A stretch of 64,000 nt of DNA from Prionace glauca (lineage: Eukaryota; Chordata; Chondrichthyes; Carcharhiniformes; Carcharhinidae). The DNA lies in NCBI GenBank assembly GCA_037974335.1, contig CM075724.1:62770470-62834469 (forward strand), in the 5' to 3' direction. Under the pieces are notes generated by a model that was not told the origin of the DNA, ran no database searches, and saw nothing but the letters and a program-made list of their open reading frames with translations. This document shows, one piece after another, positions 1 through 12,120 of this stretch. A program made the translations under genes and the position numbers. The number at the start of each line of letters is the position of its first letter. The stretch's first letter is position 1.

Positions 1-1135
1 ACTCTTTGAGTGAAGAAGTTCCTCCTCAACACCGTTCTAAAACGCCCCCCCTTTATCTTGAGGCTGTGCCCTCTAGTCCTACTGTCTTTTTTGAGCGGGA
101 AGAGTCTCTCCACCTCTATCCTATCCATCCCATTCATCATCTTATACGTCTCAATGAGATCTCCCCTCATTCTTCTAAACTCCAACGAGTACAAGCCTAG
201 TTCATTCAGCCTCTCCTCATAGCTCAACCCCTTCAACTCCGGTATCAGCCTAGTAAACCTCCTCTGCACCCCCTCCAAGGCCAAAATATCTTTGCGCAGG
301 TGCGGCGCCCAAAACTGCACACAGTACTCCAGCTGCGGCCTCACCAATGCCCTATACAGCTGCAGCAAGACCTCCCTACTTTTATATTCAATCCCCTTCG
401 CTATGAAGGCCAGCATCCCATTCGCCTTCCTGACCACCTGCTGCACCTGCAAGCTGGGTTTTTGCGACTCATGCACCAGGACCCCGAGGTCCCTGTGCAC
501 CGTCGCCTGCTGTAGTTTTTCGCCACGTAAGTAATAGTCCTTCCTGCCATTCTTCCGACCAAAGTGGACCACCTCACAATTGTCAAAATTAAATTCCATC
601 TGCCATTTCCTGGCCCATTCGCCCAGCCTGTCTAGATCCTTCTGCAGACTCTCCACACCCTCCGCACAATTTGCCGTTCCCCCAATCTTGGTGTCATCCG
701 CAAATTTCGACACCCTACACTCGGTTCCCTCCTCCAGATCATCTATATAAATGGTAAAAAACTGAGGCCCCAGCAGCGACCCCTGGGGCACTCCACTAGT
801 CACCATCCGCCAATCCGAATAGCACCCGTTGACCCCCACTCTCTGCCTCCTATTTGACAACCAATCTTCTATCCACGCTAACACCCTACCCCCAACTCCA
901 AGTCCCCAGACCTTCTGCAATAACCTCTTATGAGGTACTTTGTCAAACGCCTTCTGAAAATCCAGAAAGACCACATCCACCGGCTCTCCTCTATCCACCG
1001 CCCTAGACACATCCTCATAGAACTGTAGTAAATTTGTCAGACACGACTTCCCTTTAATGAAACCGTGCTGCGTCTGCTCTATCAAGCAATTCCCTTCAAG
1101 TTGCCTCGCAATTTCCTCCTTAATAACAGACGAGC
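1..1135 (-). mobile_element. CR1-type LINE, family A copy 1 (reverse transcriptase part, cut by window edge)
   Basis: Read on the minus strand, this encodes the middle and C-terminal part of a non-LTR reverse transcriptase. Visible motifs include FADD near the polymerase active site, the block RKANGMLAFIA and VQRRFTRLIPEL. The same sequence recurs at 9.3-11.0, 36.5-37.3, 43.2-44.2, 46.0-46.4 and 60.9-62.4 kb. The 3' end lies outside the window. The 5' end is truncated at about 1135, where similarity to the 9.3 kb copy stops. Confidence 0.85.
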
Positions 1136-1278
1136 AATATTTAAAAATCAAAGGATGCAACTTTCCTTTCTAGTTAATGAATGTTCCAGTTTCAAAAGAG
1201 CCCCATTCATGGATTGATCAACACTACGTTTAATTAATAGTATTAGCAAACCCAGGGATACTGACTATAAATTGTATT

Positions 1279-1438
1279 CATGATGTGGAGATGCCAGCGT
1301 TGGACTGGGGTAAACACAGTAAGAAGTCTGACAACACCAGGTTTAAGTCGCCTGACGAAGGGACAAACCCCGTAGGCTTGCGAGATTACTATCAAACAAA
1401 TCGGTTGGACTTAAACCTGGCGTTGCCAGACATCTTAG
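1279..1438. mobile_element. short foldback element with inverted ends and a 13-bp flanking repeat
   Basis: The left part contains GTCTGACAACACCAGGTTTA and the right part contains a near reverse complement of it, so the element folds on itself. The 13-bp direct repeat TATAAATTGTATT flanks it at 1266-1278 and 1439-1451. Related pieces occur at 34606-34797 and 17884-17920. It is non-coding and too short to move by itself. Confidence 0.65.
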
Positions 1439-1654
1439 TATAAATTGTATTAACAGCCTTGAAGATTTAAATGAGATTTTGTGGAGAGAGTTCTCAGGAA
1501 TGGCCTGCACGTGCCTCTGACTTTAGCAGACACCCAATTAACAATTGCAAAAACTTCTTTCTTGTTGCCACAGACGCAGCTTTGAACTTAAACCACACTT
1601 CAATTTGATCCTGTCAATCAACTTCCTAAGAAATATTTCCATATTATAGAATTC

Positions 1655-1938
1655 CTACAGTGAGGGATGAGGCCATTGAGCTTGGCGACCCGGCACCGAC
1701 AACAATCCCACCCAAGCTCTAACCATGTTACCCCATTCATTTAATCTGATAGTCTTCCTGACACTAAGTGGGAATTTAGCATGGGCAACGAACCTAATCT
1801 GCACACCTTTGGACTGTGGGCGGAAACTGGAGCACCTGGGGGGAACCCAAGCGGATTGCAACCCAAGGTCAGAATTGAACCCAGGTCCCTGGCGCTGTGA
1901 GACAGCAGTGCTAGTGACTGTGCCGCCATGCTGTCCAT
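1655..1938 (-). mobile_element. tRNA-derived SINE, type S1
   Basis: On the minus strand the head resembles a tRNA gene promoter, with an A-box-like stretch followed by a GGTTCAAT B-box-like site. A body with the recurring phrase for 'GTGGGAGGAAACCGGAGCACC' variants follows, as in the other S1 copies at 2.7, 14.5, 16.4, 32.0, 46.5 and 58.0 kb. It is diverged. Confidence 0.7.
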
Positions 1939-2099
1939 GTTTTGTGGAAACAAAAGTCCATTAGCTCTATTAAAGTAACTAATTTCTAGCTGAAATGTAT
2001 AATTAACTTGCTGTTGCCAACCTGAAGCTAAATGTTTACCGGGCACTGAAATTTCAAACATTATACACAAAAACCACAAAAATTGAACATTATTTATAT

Positions 2100-3290
2100 C
2101 TGGAGCTACTACATAGTATCATGACACCTTACCTTAAATAAAAAGAAAAGAATATGAAAAGATCGCTTCATTTTTCTAAAGCCTTTATTATTTTCACACT
2201 ATTCGTACTCTATAAAGTATACATCTTATCACATATAAGCACGGAAATTTAAACAGTACTATAGTCCAGTCTTTCTTTTCCAACATGGAATATTCTATCC
2301 TTTTAGCAAATCATAGTCGTGATAAAACATCTGCAATCACAATCTCTGTTCCTGTCACACGTGTAATGTTCAAATTAAATGTCTGTAACAATAAGTTCCA
2401 CCTAAACAGTCTTGCGCTTCTATCTTTAAACGGCTCCAGAAACTTGAATAGATTATGGTCAGTGTAAGTAATTACGTTTTATGAACTGCTGGCAACATAA
2501 ATATTAAAATGTCGCAATGCCAATGCAAAATTCAAGATCTCCTTCTCCATGATCGAATATCTGTTTTGATGAACACTTCATTGTTTGGATCATTTCATGG
2601 TCTTCTTGTAACAGTACAGCACCAATACCACATCACCTGCATCAATGACCACCTTGAATTGCATAATTCGGCGAGGTGATTAAGAGTAGAATGGAATAGA
2701 ATCGCTACACATCGCTACAAGGAAGCCATTCGGCCTTTCGAGTCGTCACAGACCACAGTCCCTCTCAGGCTGTATCCCCGTAATCCCACGTATTTACCCC
2801 ACTAATCTCCCTGACACTAGAATCAATTTAGCATGGCCAATCCACCTAACCCGCACATTTTTGGAGTGTGGGAGGAGAGGGGAGTATGCAAAGGAAACAC
2901 ATGGGGAGAATGTGCAATTCCGGCCATGGATAACACAGTTATCCGCGGCCGGAATTGGACCAGCGTCTTTGGCGCGGTGAGGCAGCAGTGCTTACCGTTA
3001 TGCCACCGTGCCGACGACAGTTGGCTACCACAGTTTTCGGATTGTCAATTGCCTTCTGACATTCAGAGGTCTACTGAAATTTCTTTTGCTTCTTCAGTAG
3101 TTCAGCCAGTGGCATAAACTGACTGCTAAAATTTTGCACGGATTTTCTCTCGAAACCACAGATGCCCAGAAATCTCAACATTTCTCTTCCAGTTGACAGT
3201 TCCCAATAAATTACTTTCCTTCTCATATTCCGTGAGGCCATCTGTCCATGTTCAATCACATGGTCGAAGAACATAACATGGGCTTTCGCG
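2100..3290 (-). mobile_element. Ty3/gypsy-like LTR retrotransposon pol fragment (fossil)
   Basis: The minus strand matches the pol region of the larger gypsy-like element at 48.7-55.9 kb, as judged by shared stretches around 2280-2680 and 49440-49870. It is split by a SINE at 2690-3014 and resumes after it. It is an old, heavily broken fragment with many interruptions and no terminal repeats visible here. Boundaries are approximate. Confidence 0.55.
2690..3014 (-). mobile_element. tRNA-derived SINE, type S1, inserted in an LTR-element fossil
   Basis: The minus-strand head (near 3014) reads as an A-box-like GTGGCATAACGG and then a degenerate B-box region. The tail near 2690 ends in the sequence shared with CR1-type LINE tails. 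LTR-element sequence lies on both sides, so the SINE arrived later. Confidence 0.75.
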
Positions 3291-3810
3291 CGCGCGCATT
3301 TTCGAGATCAAAGGAATATTTTACGAATGCTGAAGTTCTTCTAAACAGACATTGGGAAGTAATTGGGAACAGGGATAGGACATTTCACCAAGACACCGAA
3401 GGGAAGGAATACCTAGAAATTCAAGCGGGGCCAGACAAATTTGGATAGGTATTCGCATATCTTTAAGGTTCAGCAAAAGCAGTTAGGTGAAAAAAATCAG
3501 CTCACGTTATTTAGATAATGCGAAGCAAATTACATCTCATACTTAATTCAAAAACACACCATTATTCGCACCTTCCTAATTCAAAGTCCATCATTTGCCC
3601 TTACATTTTACACGCTGTGACGTTGTTAACATTCTAGCTATTCACTTTGATACAGAAGCTATTATTTTCAGAATTCAGGCCGTCAGTTAGAGAACTTTAA
3701 CAAAATACTGATCGTACTACAAACGTTAACATACAAACCATGGTCGGCCACCCTATCGGTTCCATTTTGTTTTCCCCCACCCCCTTTCAATTGCTTTCCA
3801 ACTACTGAAG

Positions 3811-4457
3811 TTACATAGAACATAGAACATAGAACATTACAGCGCAGAACAGGCCCTTCGGCCCACGATGTTGCGCCGACCAGTTACAAAACAATGACCC
3901 ACTAGCCTAAACCAATCGCTTTTCATCCATAAACCTATCCACAGATCTTTTAAACGCCCCCAAACTAGGTGCATTTACAACTGCAGCTGGCAGGGCATTC
4001 CAGTCCCTCACCACCCTCTGGGTAAAGAACCTACCCCTGACATCTGTCCTATAACTACCCCCCCTTAATTTAAAATCGTGCCCCCTCGTGCTAGCTTTCT
4101 CCATCCTAGGAAAAAGGCTATCACTATCTACCCTGTCTAAACCTCTAATCATCTTATATGTTTCAATGAGATCCCCTCTTAGCCGCCTTCTTTCCAGCGA
4201 AAACAACCCCAAATCTCTCAATCTCTCCTCATAGGATCTCCCCTCCATACCAGGCAACATCCTGGTAAACCTCCTCTGCACCCTCTCCAAAGCCTCCACA
4301 TCCTTCCTGTAATGTGGGGACCAGAACTGCACACAAAACTCCAAGTGCGGCCGCACCAGAGATGTGTACAGTTGCATCATGACGCTGCGACTCCTAAATT
4401 CAATCCCCCTACCAATAAATGCCAAAACTCCGTATGCCTTCTTAACAACCTTATCCA
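3811..4457 (-). mobile_element. CR1-type LINE, family B copy 1 (3' end)
   Basis: The minus strand has an open frame of about 183 codons (4458-3907) matching the C-terminus of the reverse transcriptase, with [21 protein letters not shown] and FFTQRVV blocks. It ends in a GAACAT-rich (TTCTATG)n tail at 3811-3840. It is 5' truncated. The closest relative here is the plus-strand copy at 29.0-30.15 kb, which lies inside gene 2. Confidence 0.85.
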
Positions 4458-5520
4458 CTTGATTCCCAAGTTCTACAAATATAAAATATTCCTGCGGCGG
4501 AAATCTGAAACAAAACCGGAAAATGCTGGAAATCGAGACGAAAGTTTAACTTATTTGTTATTCCACTGTTACATTTTTATTTATTTCTAGGTCTGAGGAA
4601 CGTTCAGAGATAACACCTTATTGTCGATACGTCAAGAGCTTGAAACCTCCCTCTCATCACTGTGGGAGAATGTTACTAACATGGTAAGATTATGTAGAGT
4701 TTGAATACTACAGCACACCATCACTTTCTCAAGGGAATTCAGAAATGAACAGACAGTGCTGGATTGTCAGCGGTGCTCAAATCGCATTAATGAATTGAAA
4801 ACAAGTTTTTTGGGGGTTTTCATTAGAATCTGAGAACAGCTTCCAGTAGAAACTTGCGTCTCTATCTGAAGCCCAGATTTGTTGTATGAGTGCTTTCAAG
4901 CGATACCGCAGTCAGCGGAAAACACGTTCACTGCCTTTGGTCTGGGTCTCAAAATCCATCGACTCCACTCGTTTCCTTGGCAAGTGTCTGTTTTTAGGAA
5001 GATTTTGTGGAACTTAAGTGTTATGTTTGATTCCGAAGAATATTCTAATCATATATTCGCATCAACCCAGAACTGTCCAAGGTCGCCTTTGCAACATTGC
5101 CCTCTAGAGTTGACTCGCCAGGCTCCCGCGCTGTACCCTATGTAAACCCCAGGTTATCCAACGGTCTGTCGCCCATTTTCTCCCTCTCATCAAGTTCCCT
5201 CATCTATTAACTCTGTGCTCGCTAATCTACATTTGCTCCCAACTAAGCAATTGCAGTTTTCAAATCCTCAAGCTGATTTTCATGGCCTGTTCCCTTCCTC
5301 CTTCTGTAATCCTCTCCAACCACAGAACAGACGAAAGTCCCCGAACTCCTCTATTTCCGGCCTCTCCATTTTTCACCACTTAACCATTGGCAGCGTGCGT
5401 TCAGCTGGCAAAAATCTCTAATTCCCCTCTAAACCCTTCCGCCTCCATTTCTTTTTCCTCCTTTTAGATACTTCCTTGATGAAGTTTTACCGCCCATGAT
5501 ATCTCCTTGTGTACTTTCAT
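4458..5520. other. stretch without a recognised gene
   Basis: 4488-4530 contains a fragment of the GGAAAATGCTGGAAAT element seen at 14.8 and 16.9 kb. 5040-5515 is pyrimidine-rich and resembles a dispersed non-coding repeat, but I cannot name it. No exon-like structure was found. Confidence 0.4.
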
Positions 5521-5539
5521 AACGGTTCAATGAAGTGCC

Positions 5540-8500
5540 CTAGAAGACGGAGTGCCATTTTGCTCTGAGTGCTTTGGAGTTAAGGTGAGAGTGGGAGGTT
5601 AGAAGAATTTGAAGAGAATTAACCTTAAATTTTGTTAGCAATGCTAACACAAATATTTGGTATTTTTCCTCGACTGCATATTGCTGGAGGAAATTTGGAA
5701 ATACTTTAAATCTAAGAAAAGTAAGAAACAATGACTCTTATTGGACTAGCCAGAGGATTAATTTAGGGCAAATATTAAACCAGTTTAGACTTTTCTTTTG
5801 CGAACCGGGAGGCAGAGACTAAATTCCTGGTGTCCTAGCACGGAATGTCATTTTGTTCTGTGTGCTTAGGAGTTAAAGTGAGTGTGGGAGTTCAGTAAAG
5901 TTGGGGAGGCAGTATTACTGCCTTGTTTCTCTTTACTGTGTACAAAAGTCAGTGAGGGCAGTTGCAGGCGAAGGCAGGAGGAGTGAACACATCTCTGTGG
6001 TATCACACGTAAAGTGACTGGTCAGTGAGTCTCTCTTATGCCTTTCTGACTGTGGAAGTGAAGGCTTGGTAGGGAAACAGAAACTGTGGAAAGTAAAAAT
6101 TCGCGGTACAAACAAATTAAAGCAAAGAGTATGGAGTTATTTGATTTATTTACTTTTTAAAGACTTCTAAGGTTTTGAAACTTAAAAGGGATTTAGTGAT
6201 AATGGCAGGAGTGCTCGAAGCCGTGGTCTGCTCTTCTTGGACCATGTGGAAGGCCGGGCAAATTACTCCTGCTGGGGACCAACGTGGGTGCAGAAAGTGA
6301 GTCGAACTGCAGCTCCCGGAAGCTCGAGTGTCCGAGCTGGAAAAACAGCTGGGGACACTGTGCAGCATTCACGAGTCTGAGAGCATTGTGGATAGCATGT
6401 TTAGAGATAACGTCACACTGCAGTTGAAGCGACCCGAGGCAGCAGGGGAACGGGTAACCCACAGGCAGTCCAAGAGCAACAAGCAGGTAGTTCAGGAGTC
6501 TTCTAGGGTCTCTCTCGCAAATCGGTCCCCCATTTTGGAGGCTAATGAGGGCATTGGTTCTTCCAGGGACTGCGTACCGACCCAGTACGACTGCGTGCTG
6601 GCACCACATGCAGCCTGTCTATCCTAAGAGTGGGGTGGGGTGGGAAGAAGCTGGGCATTATCAATAGGGGATTCTATAGTCAGAGTAAGAGATAGGCGCT
6701 ACTGTGGCCGTCAATATGACTCCAGGATGGCGTGTTGCCTCCTTGGTGCTAGAGTCTCGGAGGCTTGAACTGCTGCAAGGCATCCTGAAAGGGAGTGTAA
6801 TAAGACAGAAGTCATGGTGCATGTTCGTGCCAATGACATAGTTTGAAGGTTCCAAAGGAGGATGAGGTCTTGCATCAAGCATGAGGGGCTAGGCAGTGGA
6901 ATAAAACGCACGAGCTCTTAATGAGTGATCTCTGGGTTATTCCCAGTGTCACATGCTAGCGAAGACAGAAATACGAGAATATCGCAGATGAATGCGTGGC
7001 TTAAGATTTAGTGCAGGAAAGAAAGTTTTAGATTTCTGGATTACTGGGACGCGTTCAGGGAAATGTGAGATGTGTACAAGCGGGATGGTCTACAGCTGAA
7101 CCAGAGCAGGACTAACGTCCTTGCGGGACATTTTGCTACTGCTGTTGGGAGGAGTTTAAACTAATTTGGCAGGAGCAGGGGACACAGTCTATGGGCGGAA
7201 TAGGGTCACCCACAAAATACAGTAAGACAACCAAGTCAGAGGGAGAACAGTTGTACCAAGTTTCAAAAGAATAAAGCAGGCTGGTTGGCCGCTAGTTAAT
7301 GCCAGGAATATTATAGATAAAGCAAATGAATTAAGGTCGAGGATTAACATGTGGAATTGTAATAATAACCATCGCAAAGACGCGCTGGGAGAGAGTCAGT
7401 ATTGGCAATTCAACATCTCAGGATATAGAAACTTCAGGCAAGACAGGGGAATGGAAAAGAGAGGAGCAAGCACTGAATTATTAATTAAAGAATCAGTTGC
7501 TGCAGTAAGGAGAGATGCTTTCTTCGAGGGGGCATTGAATGAAGCTTTGCGGGTAAAACATAGGAATTAAAAAATAAAGCCACATTACTGTGTGTTTATT
7601 ATAAAACCCAATGAGTCACGTGGAACTTGAGGGGCTAATATGTAGACATTACGCAAAGGCGTGTTAAAATAATAACAATAGGATAATTATAATAGGTGAT
7701 TTCAACTCTCCCAACATTAACTGGATAAACATAACGTTAAAGATTTGACTGGAGTAGAGTTTTTGAACTTTAGGCCAATATGTAAAGCGTCTGACAAGGG
7801 AAAGAGCTTTGCTGGGCCTAATTCTGGCGAATGAAGCCGAACAAGTGGTTGAAATGGTGGTGTGGGATCATTTTAGTGATAGCGATCAGATCATGGTGCG
7901 ATTTAAGCTTGTTATGGACAAAGAAATATACAACTTCCAAAAAAGATTTTGGATTGGGGAGATGGAGTTTAATGAAATGAGGCAGAACCTTGCTAAGGCA
8001 ATCTAGGAACTGCTACAATTGAGGAAATCTACAGAAGAACAACGGGGGTGTTCAAATTGGAAACGGAGGGGGTACAGGCCCGCATGTTCCAAGTAGGGTG
8101 ATGGGAAAGAGTAACAATCCCAGAGAACCATGGATGATCAGATATATTCAGGGCAAGATGCAAAGGAAAAGAAAAGCTTTTAGCAGTTACAAGGATACCA
8201 AATCAGCGGAGTCATTAGTGAAGTACAGAACATGCGGGGCAGACTGTAAGAAAGCAAGTGGACATGCTAAAAGGGGAAATAAGAGAGGTCTGGCTTGTAA
8301 AAATATGGAAAATCCCAACGTATTCTACAAATATATAAATGGGAAGACGTTAACCAGGAAAAGAGTAGAGAAGGGTCCATTAGAGAGCAAGGGAATAGTT
8401 TGTAGGTAGAGCGAGGGAGTGTTCAACGAATACTTCACATCTATTTTCATCAAGAGAATGAAGATGAAGGTATGGAGCTCAGAAGGAGGGATGGTGAGGT

Positions 8501-11500
8501 TTCTGAGCAAATTGACATAGGGAAGGACAAGATACTGGAAGTTTTAGCAAGCTTAAATGTGAACAAATCGCCAGGTGCAGGTGAATCGTGTACACGCTTT
8601 TGTGGCAGGCAAGAGAAGGGATTGCAGGGATTTTGATCCAATTTTTGATTTCTCTCTGGCAACAGAGGAGGTGCCAGAGAACTGGAGACCATTGAATGTG
8701 GTTCCACTATTTAAGAAAGATTGTTGAGGAAAACCACGTAAGTACAGACCAGTGAGTCACAAGTCAATCATAGGGAAATTGTTGGGGAATATTCTGAATG
8801 AGAGCATCTATCTGTCATTTAATGAAGCAAGTTTGAATAAGGATAGTCAGCATGGCTTTGTCAAATGGAGGTTATGCCTACCAAAGCTGATCGAATTTTT
8901 TGAGAAGGTAACTAAATTCACCTCCTCAGATGTAGTTTATACGTATTGCAGCAAAGCCTTTTTCAAGGTCACACATGGGAGACATATTAAAAAATTAAAT
9001 GGAATACAGGAATATTGATAAAACGGATTCAAAATTGGCTCAATTGTAGGAGACAGAGAGTGATGACAGTTGATGATGGCTGCATTAGTGACTGGAAGCT
9101 CGAGCCCAGTGGCAAACTGTGCTGGATCCCCTATTATTCATCATTTATATAAACAGCATAGATAAACTGTGTGGGAGGTAGGATTAATAAATTTGTGGAT
9201 GGCACAAAAATGGCTGGATGCTTAACAGTGAGGTAGAATGTCTTGGGCTGTAAAGAGACATAGAAGGGGTAGTCAAATGGATAGATATGTAGCAGATTGA
9301 ATTTAACCAAGAAAAATGATGGAAAGGTGGTAGGACTGGAGGGTCTTAATGACATTACTGTTACTTGAGAGGCGGTGCTCGACAGACTGGAGGGGTTGAT
9401 TGTGGACAAGTCCCCAGGACCAGATGGAATGCATCCGAGGGTTCTGAAAGAAATGGCGGTGGTGATAATGGATGCCTTGGTGGTTATTTTCCAGACATCG
9501 CTGGATTCCGGGGAAGTGCCGGAAGATTGGAAAACGGCTAATGTTACGCCGTTGTTTAAGAAGGGTGTCAGGCAAAAGGCGGGGAATTATAGGCCGGTTA
9601 GTTTAACGTCTGTGGTAGGTAAAATGTTAGAATCCGTCATTAAGGAGAAATTGCGAATCATCTTAAAGGGAATTGCTTGATAGAGCAGACGCAGCACAGT
9701 TTCATTAAAGGGAAGTCGTGTCTGACAAATTTACTGGAGTTCTATGAGGATGTGTCTGGGGCGGTGGATAGAGGAGAGCCGGTGGATGTGGTCTTTCTGG
9801 ATTTTCAGAAGGCGTTTGACAAAGTACCTCATAAGAGGTTATTACAGAAGGTCGAGGAACATGGAGTTGGGGGTAGGGTGTTAGCATGGATAGAGGATTG
9901 GTTGTCAAATAGGAGGCAGAGAGTGGGGGTCAACGGGTGCTATTCGGATTGGCGGGTGGTGACAAGTGGAGTGCCTCAGTGGTCGGTGCTGGGGCCTCAG
10001 CTTTTTACCATTTATATAGATGATCTGGAGGAGGGAGCCGAGTGCAGGGTGTCGAAATTTGCTGATGACACCAAGATTGGGGGAAAGGCAAATTGTGAGG
10101 AGGGTGTGGAGAGTCTGCAGAAGAATCTAGATAGGCTGGGCGAATGGGCCAGGAAATGGCAAATGGAATTTAATGTTAGCAAGTGTGAGGTGGTCCACTT
10201 TGGTAGGAGGAATGGTAGGAAGGACTATTACTTACGTGGTGAAAAACTGCAGCAGGCGACGGTGCAGAGGGACATCGGGGTCCTTGTGCATGAGTCGCAA
10301 AAACCCAGCTTGCAGGTACAGCAGGTGGTCAGGAAGGCGAATGGGATGCTGGCCTTCATAGCGAGGGGGATTGAATATAAAAGTAGGGAGGTCTTGCTGC
10401 AGCTGTATTGGGTATTGGTGAGGCCGCAGCTGGAGTACTGTGTGCAGTTTTGGGCACCGCACCTGCGCAAAGATATTTTGGCCTTGGAGGGGGTGCAGAG
10501 GAGGTTTACTAGGCTGATACCGGAGTTGAGGGGGTTGAGCTATGAGGAGAGGCTGAATAAACTAGGCTTGTACTCGTTAGAGTTTAGAAGAATGTGGGGA
10601 GATCTCATTGATACGTATAAGATGATGAATGGGATGGATAGGATAGAGGTGGAGAGACTCTTCCCGCTCAAAAAAGACAGTAGGACTAGGGGGCACAGCC
10701 TCAAGATAAAGGGGGGGGGGGCAGTTTAGAACGGAGTTGAGGAGGAACTTCTTCACTCAAAGGGTGGTGAATCTCTGGAATTCTCTGCCACTTGAAGTGG
10801 TGAAGGCTGCCTCGCTAAATATTTTTAAGACGCGGGTTGTTGGGTTTTTGATAAGAGAGGGAATTAAGGGTTATGGGGAAAGGGCGGGAAAGTGAAACTG
10901 AGCCACGACAGATCAGCCATGATCTTATTGAATGGCGGGGCAGGCTCGAAGGGCTAGATGGCCTACTCCTGCTCCTATTTCTTATGTTCTTATGTTCTAA
11001 ATGTGAGGTGATACATTTTGTAAGAAATAATTGGACAAGAATTGGACAATGAATGGCATGAGACTAGGAAGTTCTGTAAAAGAAAGGGACCATAAGGTCT
11101 TTGTCCAGACATCTCTGAAACTGAAAGCACATGTTAGTACGGTGTTGAAGAAATAATTGGGACACTTGCATTTATCAATCAAGGTGTAGATTACAAAAGC
11201 AGGGAAGTCATGTTGGATTTGTATATAACTTCAGTGAGGCCATAGCAAGAGTATTGTCTGCAGCTCTTGTCGCCACATTCTTGGAAGGCTGTGATTGCTC
11301 TGGAGTGGGTGCAAAGGAGATTCATTAGGGTGCTACCTGGGATGAAACATTTCAGTTATGAAGAAAGGTTAGATAGACATGGATTGTTTTTGTTGGAACA
11401 GATAAGACTAGACGGAAGTGGGGAGTGCACCTGATCGATTATGAGCGGCATTGTCAGAGTGGATGAGGAACAGCTCTTCTGCTTAACTGAAGGGTTCGTT

Positions 11501-11800
11501 ATGAGGGAGCTCAAATTCAAGGTGAGGGACAGGAGGTTTATGGGGGTTGTGAGGAAAAACCTTTTTACCTAGCTTGTGGTGACGGTTTGTAATGCACTGC
11601 CTGGTAGCGTGGCAGAGGCTGGTTACCTCACAACGTTTAAAATGCACCTGCATGAGTATTTGGAACGTCAAGACATTCAAGGCTATGGACCAAGTGCTGA
11701 TAAATGGAATTAGATGGGAGCTCACATGAGTTATTGTAGGCTCGATGGATGGGAGGGCATCTTCTGCGCTGTATGATTCGATGTTATCACGTCAAGGGGA
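5540..11800 (+). mobile_element. old near-full-length CR1-type LINE (family C), split by a younger LINE
   Basis: Reading along the plus strand, 5551-5600 and 5845-5900 are two diverged copies of one unit, like a 5' UTR repeat. 6202-6620 resembles ORF1 with a coiled-coil-like piece (SELEKQLGTLCS). 6990-7170 matches the end of an ORF1 esterase-like region (DGLQLNQSRT-like). From about 7180 on there are degenerate endonuclease and reverse transcriptase pieces up to 9318. The reverse transcriptase and 3' UTR resume at 10999 and end near 11800. Many stops and frameshifts make it dead and old. Family A copy 2 (9319-10998) interrupts it. Confidence 0.75.
9319..10998 (+). mobile_element. CR1-type LINE, family A copy 2, flanked by a target-site duplication
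   Basis: It encodes the reverse transcriptase in two long open frames: 9375-9680 (DKSPGPDGMHPRVLKE block) and 9677-10729 (350 codons with AFDKVPH, GVPQ-SVLGP, FADDTKIGG and VQRRFTRLIPEL). They are offset by a frameshift near 9680. A G11 run at 10711-10721 shifts the frame again before the C-terminal FFTQRVVNLW block. The 3' UTR ends in TTCTTATGTTCTTATG. It is 5' truncated. AAATG occurs at 9314-9318 and 10999-11003, and the host LINE resumes directly after it. Confidence 0.9.
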
Positions 11801-12059
11801 TGGGTATCAAAGCAAACTGATGTTGTAAATCATCCTTTTTAAAACTCAGTTATCTTTTACCCTTATTTTTAGTTGATCGTGCTGCAGGTGATTCCAAAAG
11901 CTGCCGGACGATCACAAACGAAACGTATTTTGGAACAAACGGATACAGGATGTCAAACGTCATTGCGATGGTTTTCAGATCAAATATTCAGCAGACAATT
12001 CACACAGTGATAAACACACGGTCACAGCAGTCAGACATCAGCTGAACCCTTGTCACGGA
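11800..12059 (+). other. upstream flank of receptor gene 1
   Basis: This is about 260 bp of non-repeat sequence between the LINE end and the first ATG of gene 1. It should hold the promoter and 5' UTR. I see no clear TATA box. An ACGTCA half-site lies near 11956, which is weak evidence on its own. Confidence 0.3.
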
Positions 12060-12120
12060 ATGTTGTCCGATCTGATTCTTCTGTTAACGTCCCTGTCGCT
12101 ACTGAAGATCATTTCAACAG
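12060..12120 (+). CDS. gene 1 exon 1: signal peptide
   Basis: Encodes MLSDLILLLTSLSLLKIIST, a short N-region and long hydrophobic core typical of a secretory leader. It ends in phase 1 at donor GTATTG (12121). The ATG at 12060 is the only start that gives a leader in frame with the V exon. Confidence 0.8.

Noticed and set aside
9677-10729. 350-codon open frame as a host gene
   Set aside because: It is the reverse transcriptase of a LINE present in several copies in the window, with a target-site duplication.
12005-12011. CACAGTG heptamer upstream of the gene 1 leader
   Set aside because: No nonamer at 12 or 23 bp, and it is 5' of the leader, not next to the V exon. A chance heptamer.
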